Assembly: GCA_016710585.1 (NCBI GenBank)
Contig: JADJVN010000002.1
Span: 62,001 to 126,000 of the forward strand
Source of the DNA: Saprospiraceae bacterium
Lineage (GTDB): Bacteria; Bacteroidota; Bacteroidia; Chitinophagales; Saprospiraceae
Reading direction: 5' to 3'
DNA: 64,000 nucleotides
The number at the start of each line of letters is the position of its first letter. Position 1 is the stretch's first letter. Below, one piece after another: positions 36,147 through 45,699 of this stretch. The notes under the pieces were generated by a model, which saw only the letters and a program-made list of their open reading frames with translations, made no database searches and was not told the origin of the DNA. A program made the translations under genes and the position numbers.

Positions 36147-36467
36147 ATGGAAGAAGTTGTATTGAACATTATTGACAGAGAAGGAATCCTTCACACTGTT
36201 GAATTTCCAAACGAACAAGGCTACAATCTTATGGAAGTCCTTAAATCTTTAGAGTTTGAGGTCGCGGGAACTTGTGGTGGTATGGCCCTTTGTGCAAGTT
36301 GCCATGTTTATGTCGAATCAGAAACTGATCTAAAAGAAATGTCTCAAGCTGAAATATTGATGTTGGACAGTGTTTTTACAACACAATCAAATTCTAGACT
36401 AGCTTGCCAAATTCCTTTATCAGAATCAATCAATAATATCGTCATTCGATTGGCGCCAATAGAATAA
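36147..36467 (+). CDS. 2Fe-2S ferredoxin (adrenodoxin/ISC type)
   Basis: 106 residues. The cluster ligands are in AGTCGGMALCASCHVYVES (C-x5-C-x2-C, residues about 43-52) and in RLACQIPL near residue 90, the adrenodoxin-type spacing. It would be a soluble one-electron carrier. It lies between a ferredoxin-NADP+ reductase (9 bases upstream) and a transporter gene (1 base downstream), so it is the middle of a three-gene operon and the likely partner of the reductase. Confidence 0.92.
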   Translation: MEEVVLNIIDREGILHTVEFPNEQGYNLMEVLKSLEFEVAGTCGGMALCASCHVYVESETDLKEMSQAEILMLDSVFTTQSNSRLACQIPLSESINNIVIRLAPIE

Positions 36468-36468
36468 T

Positions 36469-37386
36469 TTGAAAAATAGATACTTTCCCTATATTGCTTT
36501 ACTGTTGGTTTGTTTGATATGGGGCACGACATACATGGTCAATAAAATTGGAGTAGGACAGATTCCTCCATTTTTGTTTGGATTCGTGAGACAACTTTCT
36601 GCTGGCTTACTCTTGAGTTTTTATATTTTTGTTATTAGAAAACATGCTTTACCCAGTAAAGAATATATAAAATTTCATTCAATAGTAGCAATCTTGCTTA
36701 TTACGATTGGAAATGGAATTGGAACATTCGGATTACAATTTATTCCAAGTGGAATATCCGCTGTGCTTGCTGCAATTTCTCCAATTATTATAGCCTTATT
36801 GAGTATTTATTTAAATCCTGAGGATCGATTGAAACCGACAGGATGGTTAGGCATTATTATGGGTACGACTGGTTTATTGATCATTTGTTCTAACAATTTT
36901 TCATCCGATTCGAATAAGACAAATTCCTTATTGGGTTTATTTTTTACTATATGTTCTGTATCAGCTTGGGCTTTTGGGACGGTTTATAGTAAGACAAAAA
37001 CGTTTAAAGAAAGTCCTCTGATTGCGGCAGCTATTCATATGGTCGTGGGGAGTATTCCTCTTTTGTTTTTAACATTGATTTTTGAGAAACCGTTTGATTT
37101 TAAAATTACTACAACAGCTATAGGAATATGGGCTTATCTGATTATATTTGGATCACTAGTTGCCTATAGTGCCTACATTTATGCATTGAAATATTTACCC
37201 GCCACACTAGTAAGTATACAGAGTTATATTAATCCAATTATTGCATTGGTGACTGGATCAGTTTTTCTAAATGAAAAGATTACAGTATGGATTATATTAG
37301 GTTCAATGATTACGATTATTGGAATCATCCTGGTGAATTTTTCGCTTTACAAAATCAAGTACCGTAAATTCAAATCAGCAACCTAA
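36469..37386 (+). CDS. EamA/DMT-family transporter (RhaT/YdcZ-like)
   Basis: 305 residues with ten predicted membrane segments in two EamA halves. The first has FPYIALLLVCLIWGTTYMVN and the second LLGLFFTICSVSAWAFGTVY, with the typical TLVSIQSYINPIIALVTGSV near the end. The start is a TTG one base after the ferredoxin stop; the first in-frame ATG (36535) would remove the first helix, so the TTG is preferred. DMT proteins export or import small metabolites; the substrate is unknown. Position suggests co-transcription with the reductase and ferredoxin, although a functional link is not evident. Confidence 0.88.
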   Translation: MKNRYFPYIALLLVCLIWGTTYMVNKIGVGQIPPFLFGFVRQLSAGLLLSFYIFVIRKHALPSKEYIKFHSIVAILLITIGNGIGTFGLQFIPSGISAVLAAISPIIIALLSIYLNPEDRLKPTGWLGIIMGTTGLLIICSNNFSSDSNKTNSLLGLFFTICSVSAWAFGTVYSKTKTFKESPLIAAAIHMVVGSIPLLFLTLIFEKPFDFKITTTAIGIWAYLIIFGSLVAYSAYIYALKYLPATLVSIQSYINPIIALVTGSVFLNEKITVWIILGSMITIIGIILVNFSLYKIKYRKFKSAT

Positions 37387-37425
37387 TATAATTTCTCGAT
37401 TGTCAAAATAAAATTTAAATGAGAC

Positions 37426-38784
37426 ATGGAGAGTATTCGTATATTGCCCTTCAATATGAAGACTAAAGAAAAATTAAGTAGTTTTTCACTTACGATGCTC
37501 GTTATTGGTCTAGTGATAGGCATGGGAATATTTCGCACAGCATCTGATACTGCAAAGGCTGCAGGGACTGCAGAAGTATTTTTTGTTGCTTGGATCCTTG
37601 GTGGTATTGTCGCATTATGTGGGGCACTTACCTTTGCAGAAATAGGATCAAGATATCCAATTACAGGCGGATATTATAAAATATTTTCAGTTGCTTTCCA
37701 TCCATCCATTGCTTATGCATTGAATCTAGCATTGCTGGTCTCTAATGCAGCTGCACTATCAGGAGTGGCACTAATAGGAAGTGAATATTTATGCCAGGTT
37801 ATTTTTCAAGACGCCACAAATGATGTGGTGAAGTCAATGATTGCAATGTTGACGATAGTGCTGTTTTATGGAATAAATCTACTGGGATTGAGTATTAGTT
37901 CAAGAGCTTTGAATGTGTTGATGTTTATTAAAATCGGGATGATATTATTATTGATAAGTTGTATGTTTTTATCCCAACCTCAAGTTCAAAATACAGCACT
38001 CAATTTTTCGAATTTTTTATCTAAAGATAATTTCTTGGCTATAGGAGCAGCATTGATGGCAGTATCTTTTACCTATGGAGGATACCAACAAACAATTAAT
38101 TTTGGTGAAGAAATAGATGGCGATACCAAAGTGATGCCAAGAGGAATTGTCACAGGGATGATTATTATTATTGCTTTGTATGTTTGCGTCAACTATGCTT
38201 ATTATTCTATAATTGGATTTGAATCTTTAAAGGAGGCTAGGGGTGTGGCTTCGTTAGTGATCGCACAAGTCTTCGGACCATTTGGTCAAACAGCTTTTTC
38301 AATTTTACTTTTTATTGCAGTATTAGCTTATGTCAATGTTCAACTTATGGCAAATCCAAGAGTAATGTTTGCTATGTCTCAAGAGGGATTATTGCCTAAG
38401 AAATTTCAATATAAATCTAAGGAAAAAAATGTTTTGGTAATATCCTTAACCGTATTTGCAACGATTGCAATTATAGTTTTATTTTTTGCCAATACATTTG
38501 AGAAAATTTTAGGATTTGTGATGTTTTTAGATTCAATAGGTATGGCAATGTCAGCAATGACCTTGTTTATTATCAAAAAGAAATTCAAGAAAACTGCAGA
38601 GGAAGAGAATAGTATTTACAAGATGAAACTCTTTCCTATTCCAACATTGATTTTTATATTATGCTATTTGTATATAAGCATTACAGTGGCAATACGATAT
38701 ACAAATCTTGCTTTAATTGGAGCAGGAGTTTTCGTATTAAGTTTGTTTATTTATTTTTTGATAATACAAAGCAGAAAAAAATAA
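37426..38784 (+). CDS. APC-superfamily amino-acid permease
   Basis: 452 residues with twelve predicted membrane helices. The opening KLSSFSLTMLVIGLVIGMGI with FRTASDTAKAAG is the APC helix 1 region, with the unwound G-x-G-I substrate site. AEIGSRYPITGGYYKIF is the conserved helix 2-3 block, and a second clear motif is FTYGGYQQTINFGEEIDGD. It resembles LAT/SteT-like amino-acid exchangers or general permeases, and the substrate cannot be read. An alternative ATG at 37456 removes a polar 10-residue leader. It follows the EamA gene by 39 bases. Confidence 0.88.
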   Translation: MESIRILPFNMKTKEKLSSFSLTMLVIGLVIGMGIFRTASDTAKAAGTAEVFFVAWILGGIVALCGALTFAEIGSRYPITGGYYKIFSVAFHPSIAYALNLALLVSNAAALSGVALIGSEYLCQVIFQDATNDVVKSMIAMLTIVLFYGINLLGLSISSRALNVLMFIKIGMILLLISCMFLSQPQVQNTALNFSNFLSKDNFLAIGAALMAVSFTYGGYQQTINFGEEIDGDTKVMPRGIVTGMIIIIALYVCVNYAYYSIIGFESLKEARGVASLVIAQVFGPFGQTAFSILLFIAVLAYVNVQLMANPRVMFAMSQEGLLPKKFQYKSKEKNVLVISLTVFATIAIIVLFFANTFEKILGFVMFLDSIGMAMSAMTLFIIKKKFKKTAEEENSIYKMKLFPIPTLIFILCYLYISITVAIRYTNLALIGAGVFVLSLFIYFLIIQSRKK

Positions 38785-38793
38785 GTGATTTGA

Positions 38794-41115
38794 TTAACTA
38801 TTAATTTTATAAGTGGCACGAAATACCATGTGGCGCGGAGCTTCAAGATATCCAGGTCTGTTTGTATAAATTTCATTAGTTAAGTTAAAAAGATTTGCTT
38901 GCAATTCAATCTTTTTCATTTGATATCCTAATCGCAATCCATGAATTCGATATCCAGTATTATTCTTTTCTCTGAATTCTTTTACACCTTTGATGAATGT
39001 CTCGAAAATTGGGTCTATTGCGGTTACATTACTTGCATATAAAAAGTCATATCCAAGCATCCATCCATTTAGTTGATATTGAATGTCAGATTTGAAAACA
39101 TGCTTTGATCGATATTTCAACACATTTTCATCCGAAGTAGATCGCAATGCATTCAATTGTCCACGTGTTGCTTTATCTAATTCCGTTAGTTTGACATTAT
39201 TTCCAGTCAAATCCCAATCTTGAAATTTTGGTTCAATAAATGTATGTGATGCGATAAATGATAGATTTCCATACTTAAATTTTTTATTTAAAAGCAAGCT
39301 TCCTTCTACTCCAGGAATCTCAGTGTCCCCAACATTGGAGGATTGAAAAAAAGGAACTAAATTTGGAGACAACAGAAATCCAAATTCCATCATGTCTCGA
39401 TATCTAGAATAAAATCCAGCTAAGTCAAATCCACCATCCATGGATAAAAATTTGAAAGCTTGTTTGTATCCTATTTCGTAGCTGTTGCCATATTCGGATT
39501 TAATATTAGGATTTGGTGCAATATTCAAGCCTCCAGCTTGGGTTTGAATATATTTTTCAGCTAAAGTAGGAAATCGGAATCCTTGACCCCAAGAGGCTCG
39601 CAGATAACTATTTTTTGCTACATTATAATTCAGTCCAAAACGAAATACTGGTCTAGAATCCTTGGATTGCTGATCAAATTGATATGTTCCAATATGGCTT
39701 GGCCCTTGAATTTTAAAGTATTCATATCTCATTCCTGCCATGAAGATGAGTCGATCTTTGATCTTATGTTCTGCACTAAGATAAACTGCTTGATTTGAAC
39801 TACTCAATAATGTATCTCCATAAAGCGGGGCATCAATTTTACTATAAGAACCAAAAACTCCAGCAGCAATTGCAAGTCTCCATTTTTCAATATTCTTATG
39901 TATTTGGTATTCGCCATAATAGTTATTGCTTTGATTGGATTGGTTGGCGTTATTATTATTTTCTATATAATACCATCGCGCATAAGCCTTATGTTTATAA
40001 TTTTTATTGGTAATATAATTTACACTTGGATCTAATGAGAATCTTACTTTCTTCGATCTCGTAAATGAACTTGTGTCACCAGTATAGAGTCCACTTGCTT
40101 TCCAATAAAAAAAATCACTGCTTGTCCCAGTGTTCAAATTGGCGCCAAGTGAAGCGGTCATTTTATCTTTAAATCTTTTACGAATCAACACGTTTGCTCG
40201 ATGATTAATATTGCCTACATTTTCATTGTATTCATTTTTATTGGTATAGGCCAATGCACTACTTAAATCCCAAGATTTTATTTTTCTACGATCTACGATT
40301 GTTGTAATCCACTCTTGAGGTGAATCTTTGAAAGAATTATTTTTCCACCAATACTCCTCCTGATCTGGTGCAGTAAAATACTTCATTGTTTGTGTTACAG
40401 AAGTAAATGGTTTGGATCCTGGAAATTTTGATCGAAAATGAATCACGCCATTCATTGCAGCGGATCCATAAAGTGCAGATGCTGCTCCTTTTAATACTTC
40501 TATTTGTTCAACATTCTCCAATGGCAGATCGGACCAATTGGGAAAACCTGCATCTGGTTGAAGTATGGGAATTTCATCCATTACCAACATAACACGACTA
40601 CCAGCTCCATAACTATAACCAGATCCACCGCGAATGTTTGCTTGACCATCAAGGATTTGCACTCCAGGCACCCGATCCAAAACTTGCTCGACAGAATTTG
40701 TACTCAATTTTTCTATGTCCTTCGCTGCAATGACCTCCATAGACACTGAAGATTGTGCTATTGAAGTTTCAAAACGCGACGAACTTATTATAGTAGTTTG
40801 AAGTAATACACTTTCTTCTTCCAATTGTATATTATACTCATTGCTTTCACTGAGCAGAATTCTAGTTTTTTTGAATCCTGTAAAGGAAACTACCATGTAA
40901 TTCTGATTAACTTCCTTTTCTAGAGAAAATTTTCCATCTGTATCTGTAATGGTTCCTTTTGATCCAATGCTCACTACAGCGCCTACAATCGGAATGGCGC
41001 GATCTTTCTCGAAGACGACACCATGTATTAAATTTTGTGTATATATATTACTTACGAAATATGTGCAGATTAGTAGTATTAAATACTTTTTTGGGGAAAA
41101 TTTGATTTGCATCAT
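38794..41115 (-). CDS. TonB-dependent outer-membrane receptor with carboxypeptidase-like N-domain
   Basis: 773 residues. A signal peptide is followed by a CarboxypepD_reg-like domain (AIPIVGAVVSIGSKGTITDT, residues about 42-61), the plug (VEQVLDRVPGVQILDGQANI, then RGGSGYSYGAGSRVMLVMDE and GSAAMNGVIHFRS), and a 22-strand barrel region ending MVFRATYKI. It should import a ligand across the outer membrane with energy from TonB-ExbBD. The plug and size resemble vitamin B12 or siderophore receptors rather than SusC. No SusD or DUF4249 partner is adjacent, and no regulator is visible. The ligand is unknown. Confidence 0.9.
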   Translation of the reverse strand: MMQIKFSPKKYLILLICTYFVSNIYTQNLIHGVVFEKDRAIPIVGAVVSIGSKGTITDTDGKFSLEKEVNQNYMVVSFTGFKKTRILLSESNEYNIQLEEESVLLQTTIISSSRFETSIAQSSVSMEVIAAKDIEKLSTNSVEQVLDRVPGVQILDGQANIRGGSGYSYGAGSRVMLVMDEIPILQPDAGFPNWSDLPLENVEQIEVLKGAASALYGSAAMNGVIHFRSKFPGSKPFTSVTQTMKYFTAPDQEEYWWKNNSFKDSPQEWITTIVDRRKIKSWDLSSALAYTNKNEYNENVGNINHRANVLIRKRFKDKMTASLGANLNTGTSSDFFYWKASGLYTGDTSSFTRSKKVRFSLDPSVNYITNKNYKHKAYARWYYIENNNNANQSNQSNNYYGEYQIHKNIEKWRLAIAAGVFGSYSKIDAPLYGDTLLSSSNQAVYLSAEHKIKDRLIFMAGMRYEYFKIQGPSHIGTYQFDQQSKDSRPVFRFGLNYNVAKNSYLRASWGQGFRFPTLAEKYIQTQAGGLNIAPNPNIKSEYGNSYEIGYKQAFKFLSMDGGFDLAGFYSRYRDMMEFGFLLSPNLVPFFQSSNVGDTEIPGVEGSLLLNKKFKYGNLSFIASHTFIEPKFQDWDLTGNNVKLTELDKATRGQLNALRSTSDENVLKYRSKHVFKSDIQYQLNGWMLGYDFLYASNVTAIDPIFETFIKGVKEFREKNNTGYRIHGLRLGYQMKKIELQANLFNLTNEIYTNRPGYLEAPRHMVFRATYKINS

Positions 41116-41156
41116 TCAAAAATTAGTTACCTTGCATTACGAAAAACGAAATTACC

Positions 41157-41918
41157 ATGAAATTACTAATTGGGTCAATATTTTTTATATTAACTTTTGT
41201 AAACTTGAATGCACAAGTTAACTGTTTGCCAGATTCATTGTATAGAGATTCAACTGTAGGGGTTTATCCTCGACCAGTGACTCCTGAAAATCCGAACGGT
41301 GGCATCACAAAACCAGCTTGTATTAATAAACCTTATGAATTTGTTCTAACTATAAAAATTCCAGACACTGTTTCTTTCCAAGGAATCGTAGTGAATCTAA
41401 ATAGTGCTAAAATAGAAACAACAGGCGCAATACAAAATCTACCAGTGGGTATCACTTATGCTTGCAATCCGCCAGACTGCGTTTTTCCTAAGTTAAGTCT
41501 TGGTTGCATCAAACTTTATGGCACTGCTACTTCTGCAAATCTACCTGGTAAATATAAGCCTGTGATCACACTCAACCTCAGCACAGCTTTTGGTACATTT
41601 CCAATAAGTTATCCTGGCGCACAATTTCCTGGTGAATATATTCTAACCTTACTAGATGAATCTTGTCAAGTTGGTCTGTCAAATCCTTTCGAAGAAAAAC
41701 AAAGTTGGTTTCCCAATCCATCCAATGGAAATTTTCATACTATCAATCCTAATGTTCAGAATATAAAACTCTACAACAGTTTTGGACAAATGGTGTATTC
41801 CAATTTTGGAAGCACTCGGATTGACGTAGAAAATCAATTAAACAGTGGATTATATTTTATCCATTGGTTCGAAGGAGAAAAATCTTATACACAGAAAATG
41901 TGGATTAAGAATGATTAA
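41157..41918 (+). CDS. Secreted Cys-containing protein with T9SS type A domain
   Basis: 253 residues. Signal peptide LLIGSIFFILTFVNLNAQ; the mature N-terminus NCLPDSLYRDSTVGVYPRP is followed by a single beta-rich domain with several cysteines (ITYACNPPDCVFPKLSLGCI). The last 70 residues are a T9SS domain (WFPNPSNGNFHTI, NIKLYNSFGQMVY, LNSGLYFIHWFEGE). The same type of small 'PV(T/S)PENP.GG' protein is frequent in Bacteroidota surface proteomes, but I cannot name a function. It is divergent from the TonB receptor, with 41 bases between starts. Confidence 0.8.
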   Translation: MKLLIGSIFFILTFVNLNAQVNCLPDSLYRDSTVGVYPRPVTPENPNGGITKPACINKPYEFVLTIKIPDTVSFQGIVVNLNSAKIETTGAIQNLPVGITYACNPPDCVFPKLSLGCIKLYGTATSANLPGKYKPVITLNLSTAFGTFPISYPGAQFPGEYILTLLDESCQVGLSNPFEEKQSWFPNPSNGNFHTINPNVQNIKLYNSFGQMVYSNFGSTRIDVENQLNSGLYFIHWFEGEKSYTQKMWIKND

Positions 41919-41961
41919 GTTGGACTTTATCAAAAAAAAATAGATCTTTTTCAACAGCATA

Positions 41962-42241
41962 GTAATATAAATTCGTTAAGAATTGGCGAAACCTTGGAGC
42001 CAATTTAGAATTTATATTACGGTTTTGCGTAGCAAAAATCCTTTGAATGAATGAGTGGTGCGAAGCAATCGAGTGAACGATTTCACTCGATAACGAAAGA
42101 ACTGTCCAATCCTTTGGACAGCCTGTGCCCTTTCTTTTGGTTCGTTTTCTTTGGATGAACGACTGGCTATCGAGTGATACAAAATCACTCGATAAGGAGA
42201 GAACTGACTTATCCCTAAGTCAGCTTCAAAGAAAATGAACG
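41962..42241. repeat. Compound stem-loop element with two covarying copies
   Basis: The 413-base gap 41919-42331 has no gene but much structure. First: a perfect 13-bp inverted repeat GTAATATAAATTC (41962-41974 with 42008-42020) enclosing a second perfect stem AATTGGC/GCCAATT. Next: a TTTTGC/GCAAAA hairpin at 42023-42037. Then two copies of a two-hairpin module. Copy 1 has ATCGAGTGA/TCACTCGAT (42068-42091) and CTGTCCAA/TTGGACAG (42102-42121). Copy 2 has ATCGAGTGAT/ATCACTCGAT (42069+100 to 42193) and CTGACTTA/TAAGTCAG (42204-42223). GTTCGTTTTCTTTG (42140-42153) and CAAAGAAAATGAAC (42227-42240) form a flanking inverted repeat around copy 2. The remaining bases to 42331 show nothing. Confidence 0.75.
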
Positions 42242-42331
42242 TATGTAGACTAAGAAAACTGATTTTGCAAGAACTAGCAAAATATTAATCAAAAGAACTG
42301 CGCAATTTTTTCTTTCTTGTTGAAAGCCTTC

Positions 42332-42820
42332 TTACTCTTCTTCCTCCAAATCATCATAAAAAATAGGATCCAGCATAGGTAATCCAAGCCATAAGTTTTC
42401 TTCATTACTTACAGCAAACATTCTCAAAAAGCCACCACAGCTTTCTGCTACTTCTTCCGCAAATGAAAGATAAGTGTTATACAGCTGGGCTGCATTCCGA
42501 ATATTAATTTTAGGCAAAATTTTGTTTAATTCGCTTAGTTTATTTGAAATCACTTCTGATCTTTGGATATGATCCATAGGGAGTGAATTGAGAAAACTCT
42601 CAAATTTGATGATGTAATTTTTATCTAGCTCTTGGTATATTGGCTTAAGTTCATATTCGAATGAATAAGAACGAATCTTAACAATTTTCTGACTCCACTC
42701 TTTTTCTTTTAGATTTATATTGCCATCAGCACCTGCGATTAGAATAGCTATTAATGGCACTGCATCTATAAGTTGTTGATATTCACCATCAGTCAATGAT
42801 CTAAAAATTCCACTAGGCAT
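42332..42820 (-). CDS. TerB-like conserved protein of unknown role
   Basis: 162 residues, soluble, mostly helical. The segment AVPLIAILIAGADGNINLKE with KEW has the hydrophobic helix plus GADGxIxxxE pattern of TerB/DjlA-like domains, which carry acidic residues that may bind metal. The rest (LPMDHIQRSEVISNKLSELN) is a helical bundle, and the acidic end is DPIFYDDLEEEE. Similar stand-alone proteins exist in Bacteroidota without known function. It has its own promoter region shared divergently with mutS (248-base gap). Confidence 0.6.
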   Translation of the reverse strand: MPSGIFRSLTDGEYQQLIDAVPLIAILIAGADGNINLKEKEWSQKIVKIRSYSFEYELKPIYQELDKNYIIKFESFLNSLPMDHIQRSEVISNKLSELNKILPKINIRNAAQLYNTYLSFAEEVAESCGGFLRMFAVSNEENLWLGLPMLDPIFYDDLEEEE

Positions 42821-43042
42821 AATAAGAATTCATTTAATTGTGTCAAATGTAATTAGATTATATAAATCAGTTCTTTTTTTTTGAAAAAAAATATATTTTA
42901 AGGAAACTCTTGACTAAAATTCTATAAAAAGCCCGATTTGATTTTTTTCTTTGATTACAAATTCATTTTTGATTAGGAATTTTCAAAAAGAATATTAGAA
43001 TTGAAAATCATATGTATAATCTATTATTCTGGGGAATCGCAT

Positions 43043-43050
43043 TATCTTTG
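43043..43050 (+). promoter_or_regulatory. Bacteroidota -7 box (TATCTTTG) before mutS
   Basis: It matches TAnnTTTG and lies 18 bases before the TTG start of mutS, giving a very short leader. A convincing -33 element is not seen. Confidence 0.45.
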
Positions 43051-43068
43051 CATTGAATATTACCAATC

Positions 43069-45699
43069 TTGAAATCAGAGAATTTACTATTTGAAGTGTC
43101 GACGTTGACTCCACTTATGGAGCAATATTATGCAATGAAAGCTAAGCACCCCGATGCAATACTCTTATATCGCGTAGGTGATTTTTATGAGACATTTGCT
43201 GCCGATGCGATTCAAACCTCCAATGTCTTAGGAATCGTCCTCACTAAAAGGAATAATGGAGGCAATGATATCGAGTTGGCTGGTTTCCCTTATCATTCTT
43301 TAGATGCCTATTTGCCCAAGTTAGTTCGAGCAGGTTTTCGTGTTGCCATTTGCGAGCAGTTAGAAAAGCCAAGTAAAGGTAAAAAAGTGGTCAAACGTGG
43401 TATTACAGATGTCATTACACCAGGAGTTACTACTGATGATAAATTACTCGATCATCGCAAGAATAATTTTCTCGCCGCAGTGAATTTTAGTCCACAAGTG
43501 ATAGGCATTTCTTTCGTCGATATTTCTACTGGTGAGTTTTATGTGTCTGAAGGTTCTGAACAATATATCAATAAATTACTTCAAAGTTTTAGACCATCAG
43601 AAATTGTTATAAAAAAATCTTCCAAAGCACTATTTGAAAAATGTTTTGGAGAGAGTTATTATACCTATTGTCTCGAAGATTGGATTTTTACGGACGAATT
43701 TACAAGAGAAAAACTATTAAAACATTTCAAAGTACTCAATCTAAAAGGATTTGGCGTAGAAGATCTCATAGTGAGTCAAGTGGCTGCGGGTAGTATTTTA
43801 TATTATTTAGAGACCACAGAAAATCATAATCCAACACACATCTCACAGATTAGTAAAATAGCGAGTGAAGAATATGTATGGATGGATCGCTTCACGATAC
43901 GCAATCTTGAACTCATAGACTCTCTTCATCCAGAAGGCAGCTCATTGATTCAAATATTAGATCAATGCAAGACGCCAATGGGCTCTAGACTTTTGCGTCG
44001 ATGGATGATACTTCCCTTATTAAAGATCAATAAAATTCAAGAGCGACTCAATGCTGTAGATAGTTTGGTCACACAATCAGAGCTGCTTGATGACTTACGC
44101 GATCGCTTACATTTATTTGGTGATATGGAGCGATTGGTGTCGAAGATTCCATTGCTGCGTATTAGCCCAAGAGAAGTTTTGCATATCAAAAACAATCTTC
44201 TCAAACTAAAGCCCATCAAAGAGATTCTTGCAAAACATTCTGATCCACTACTTCAATTTCTAAGTAGTAAAATCAATGGATGTGAAGCTCTCGAAGAACA
44301 AATCTCTAAACAAATAAAAGATGATGCCCCCAATCAAATCATTAAGTCAGGAGTGATCCAAGATGGCTTTTCAAAAGAGCTTGATGAATTGCGATACATC
44401 GTCACCAATGGAAAAGATTTATTGCTTGATATTCAAAAAGAAGAAGCGCTTAAGACGGGCATCACGAATTTAAAAATAGGATTCAATAGTGTGTTTGGTT
44501 ATTTTCTGGAAGTAACCAACAAATATAAAAATCAAGGTCTCATACCAGATCATTGGGTGCGCAAACAAACCATGTCCACTGGTGAAAGATACATTACTGA
44601 CGAGCTAAAAAAACTAGAAACTAAAATACTTGGAGCAGAAGAGCGGATCATACAACTGGAAGAAGAAATATTCAATCAGCTCATCCAATTTATGCAAGAT
44701 TATGTGTTGCCTTTGCAGCAGAATGCACATGCATTGGCAGAATTAGATTGCATCACATCATTCGCGCATACTGCACAAAAAAATAATTATACCAAACCAA
44801 ATTTTAATGACAATCACGTCATACATATCAAATCTGCGCGTCATCCCGTAATAGAAAAACAATTGCCCGTAGGAGAGTCATATATTCCTAATGATATTTA
44901 TCTAGACAATGACGCATATCAAATTTTGATGATCACAGGTCCAAATATGTCTGGTAAATCAGCCATCCTTCGTCAAACTGCATTGATTTGTCTGATGGCG
45001 CAAATAGGCTCATTCATACCTGCAGAAAGTGCAGAACTCAGCATCATCGATCGCATTTTTACACGAGTTGGAGCGAGTGATAATATTTCAAGTGGTGAAT
45101 CCACATTCATGGTAGAAATGAATGAGACAGCATCTATCCTTAACAATCTTTCCGATCGCTCACTTGTATTGATGGATGAGATCGGTCGAGGGACGAGTAC
45201 TTATGATGGTATTTCTATTGCTTGGTCGATAGCAGAATTTTTACATGAGCAGACACATCAAAAAGCAAAAACATTATTTGCTACACACTATCACGAATTA
45301 AATGAATTGGCATTGCAATACAATGGTATAAAAAATTTCCATGTCTCTACACAAGAGATCAATAATAAAGTTATTTTCCTGCGCAAATTAGTAGCAGGTG
45401 GAAGTGAGCATTCTTTCGGAATTCATGTCGCAGAAATGGCTGGTATGCCAATCAGCATCGTCAATCGCGCCAATGAAATTCTTCATGATCTTGAATCTTC
45501 TCGTGCTAGTGGGAAAATAGCAGATTCAAATTCTGAAAATATGATTCCCAAACCAAATTTACAAATTAAACTCGCGGAAGCACTTCCAGAACAAGAACGT
45601 AAAGTCTATGAAGAAATCAGGAATATGGATATTAATACTTTGAGTCCTATAGAATGCATGATGAAGATCGCAGAGTGGCGCAAAAAATTAAATTTATAA
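43069..45699 (+). CDS. mutS: DNA mismatch repair ATPase MutS
   Basis: Recognises mismatches and small loops and starts repair with MutL. 876 residues. Mismatch-binding domain I has RVGDFYETFAADA (the F-x-E motif within DFYETF) and GFRVAICEQLEKPSKGK. Domains II-IV follow, and the ABC-type ATPase has Walker A TGPNMSGKSAILRQ (about residue 624), the signature region SGESTFMVEMNE and Walker B SLVLMDEIGRGTSTYDG (about residue 702), then FATHYHELNEL. The frame opens with a TTG at 43069 that keeps the family's TPLMEQYYAMKAKHP block; the next Met (43117) would cut into it. It is followed by a repeat-filled gap. Confidence 0.96.
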   Translation: MKSENLLFEVSTLTPLMEQYYAMKAKHPDAILLYRVGDFYETFAADAIQTSNVLGIVLTKRNNGGNDIELAGFPYHSLDAYLPKLVRAGFRVAICEQLEKPSKGKKVVKRGITDVITPGVTTDDKLLDHRKNNFLAAVNFSPQVIGISFVDISTGEFYVSEGSEQYINKLLQSFRPSEIVIKKSSKALFEKCFGESYYTYCLEDWIFTDEFTREKLLKHFKVLNLKGFGVEDLIVSQVAAGSILYYLETTENHNPTHISQISKIASEEYVWMDRFTIRNLELIDSLHPEGSSLIQILDQCKTPMGSRLLRRWMILPLLKINKIQERLNAVDSLVTQSELLDDLRDRLHLFGDMERLVSKIPLLRISPREVLHIKNNLLKLKPIKEILAKHSDPLLQFLSSKINGCEALEEQISKQIKDDAPNQIIKSGVIQDGFSKELDELRYIVTNGKDLLLDIQKEEALKTGITNLKIGFNSVFGYFLEVTNKYKNQGLIPDHWVRKQTMSTGERYITDELKKLETKILGAEERIIQLEEEIFNQLIQFMQDYVLPLQQNAHALAELDCITSFAHTAQKNNYTKPNFNDNHVIHIKSARHPVIEKQLPVGESYIPNDIYLDNDAYQILMITGPNMSGKSAILRQTALICLMAQIGSFIPAESAELSIIDRIFTRVGASDNISSGESTFMVEMNETASILNNLSDRSLVLMDEIGRGTSTYDGISIAWSIAEFLHEQTHQKAKTLFATHYHELNELALQYNGIKNFHVSTQEINNKVIFLRKLVAGGSEHSFGIHVAEMAGMPISIVNRANEILHDLESSRASGKIADSNSENMIPKPNLQIKLAEALPEQERKVYEEIRNMDINTLSPIECMMKIAEWRKKLNL

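Noticed and set aside
38808..38830. Sigma-54-like GTGGCACG
   Set aside because: It lies inside the 3' end of the TonB receptor gene, has no GC at the correct distance and no gene downstream in that orientation.
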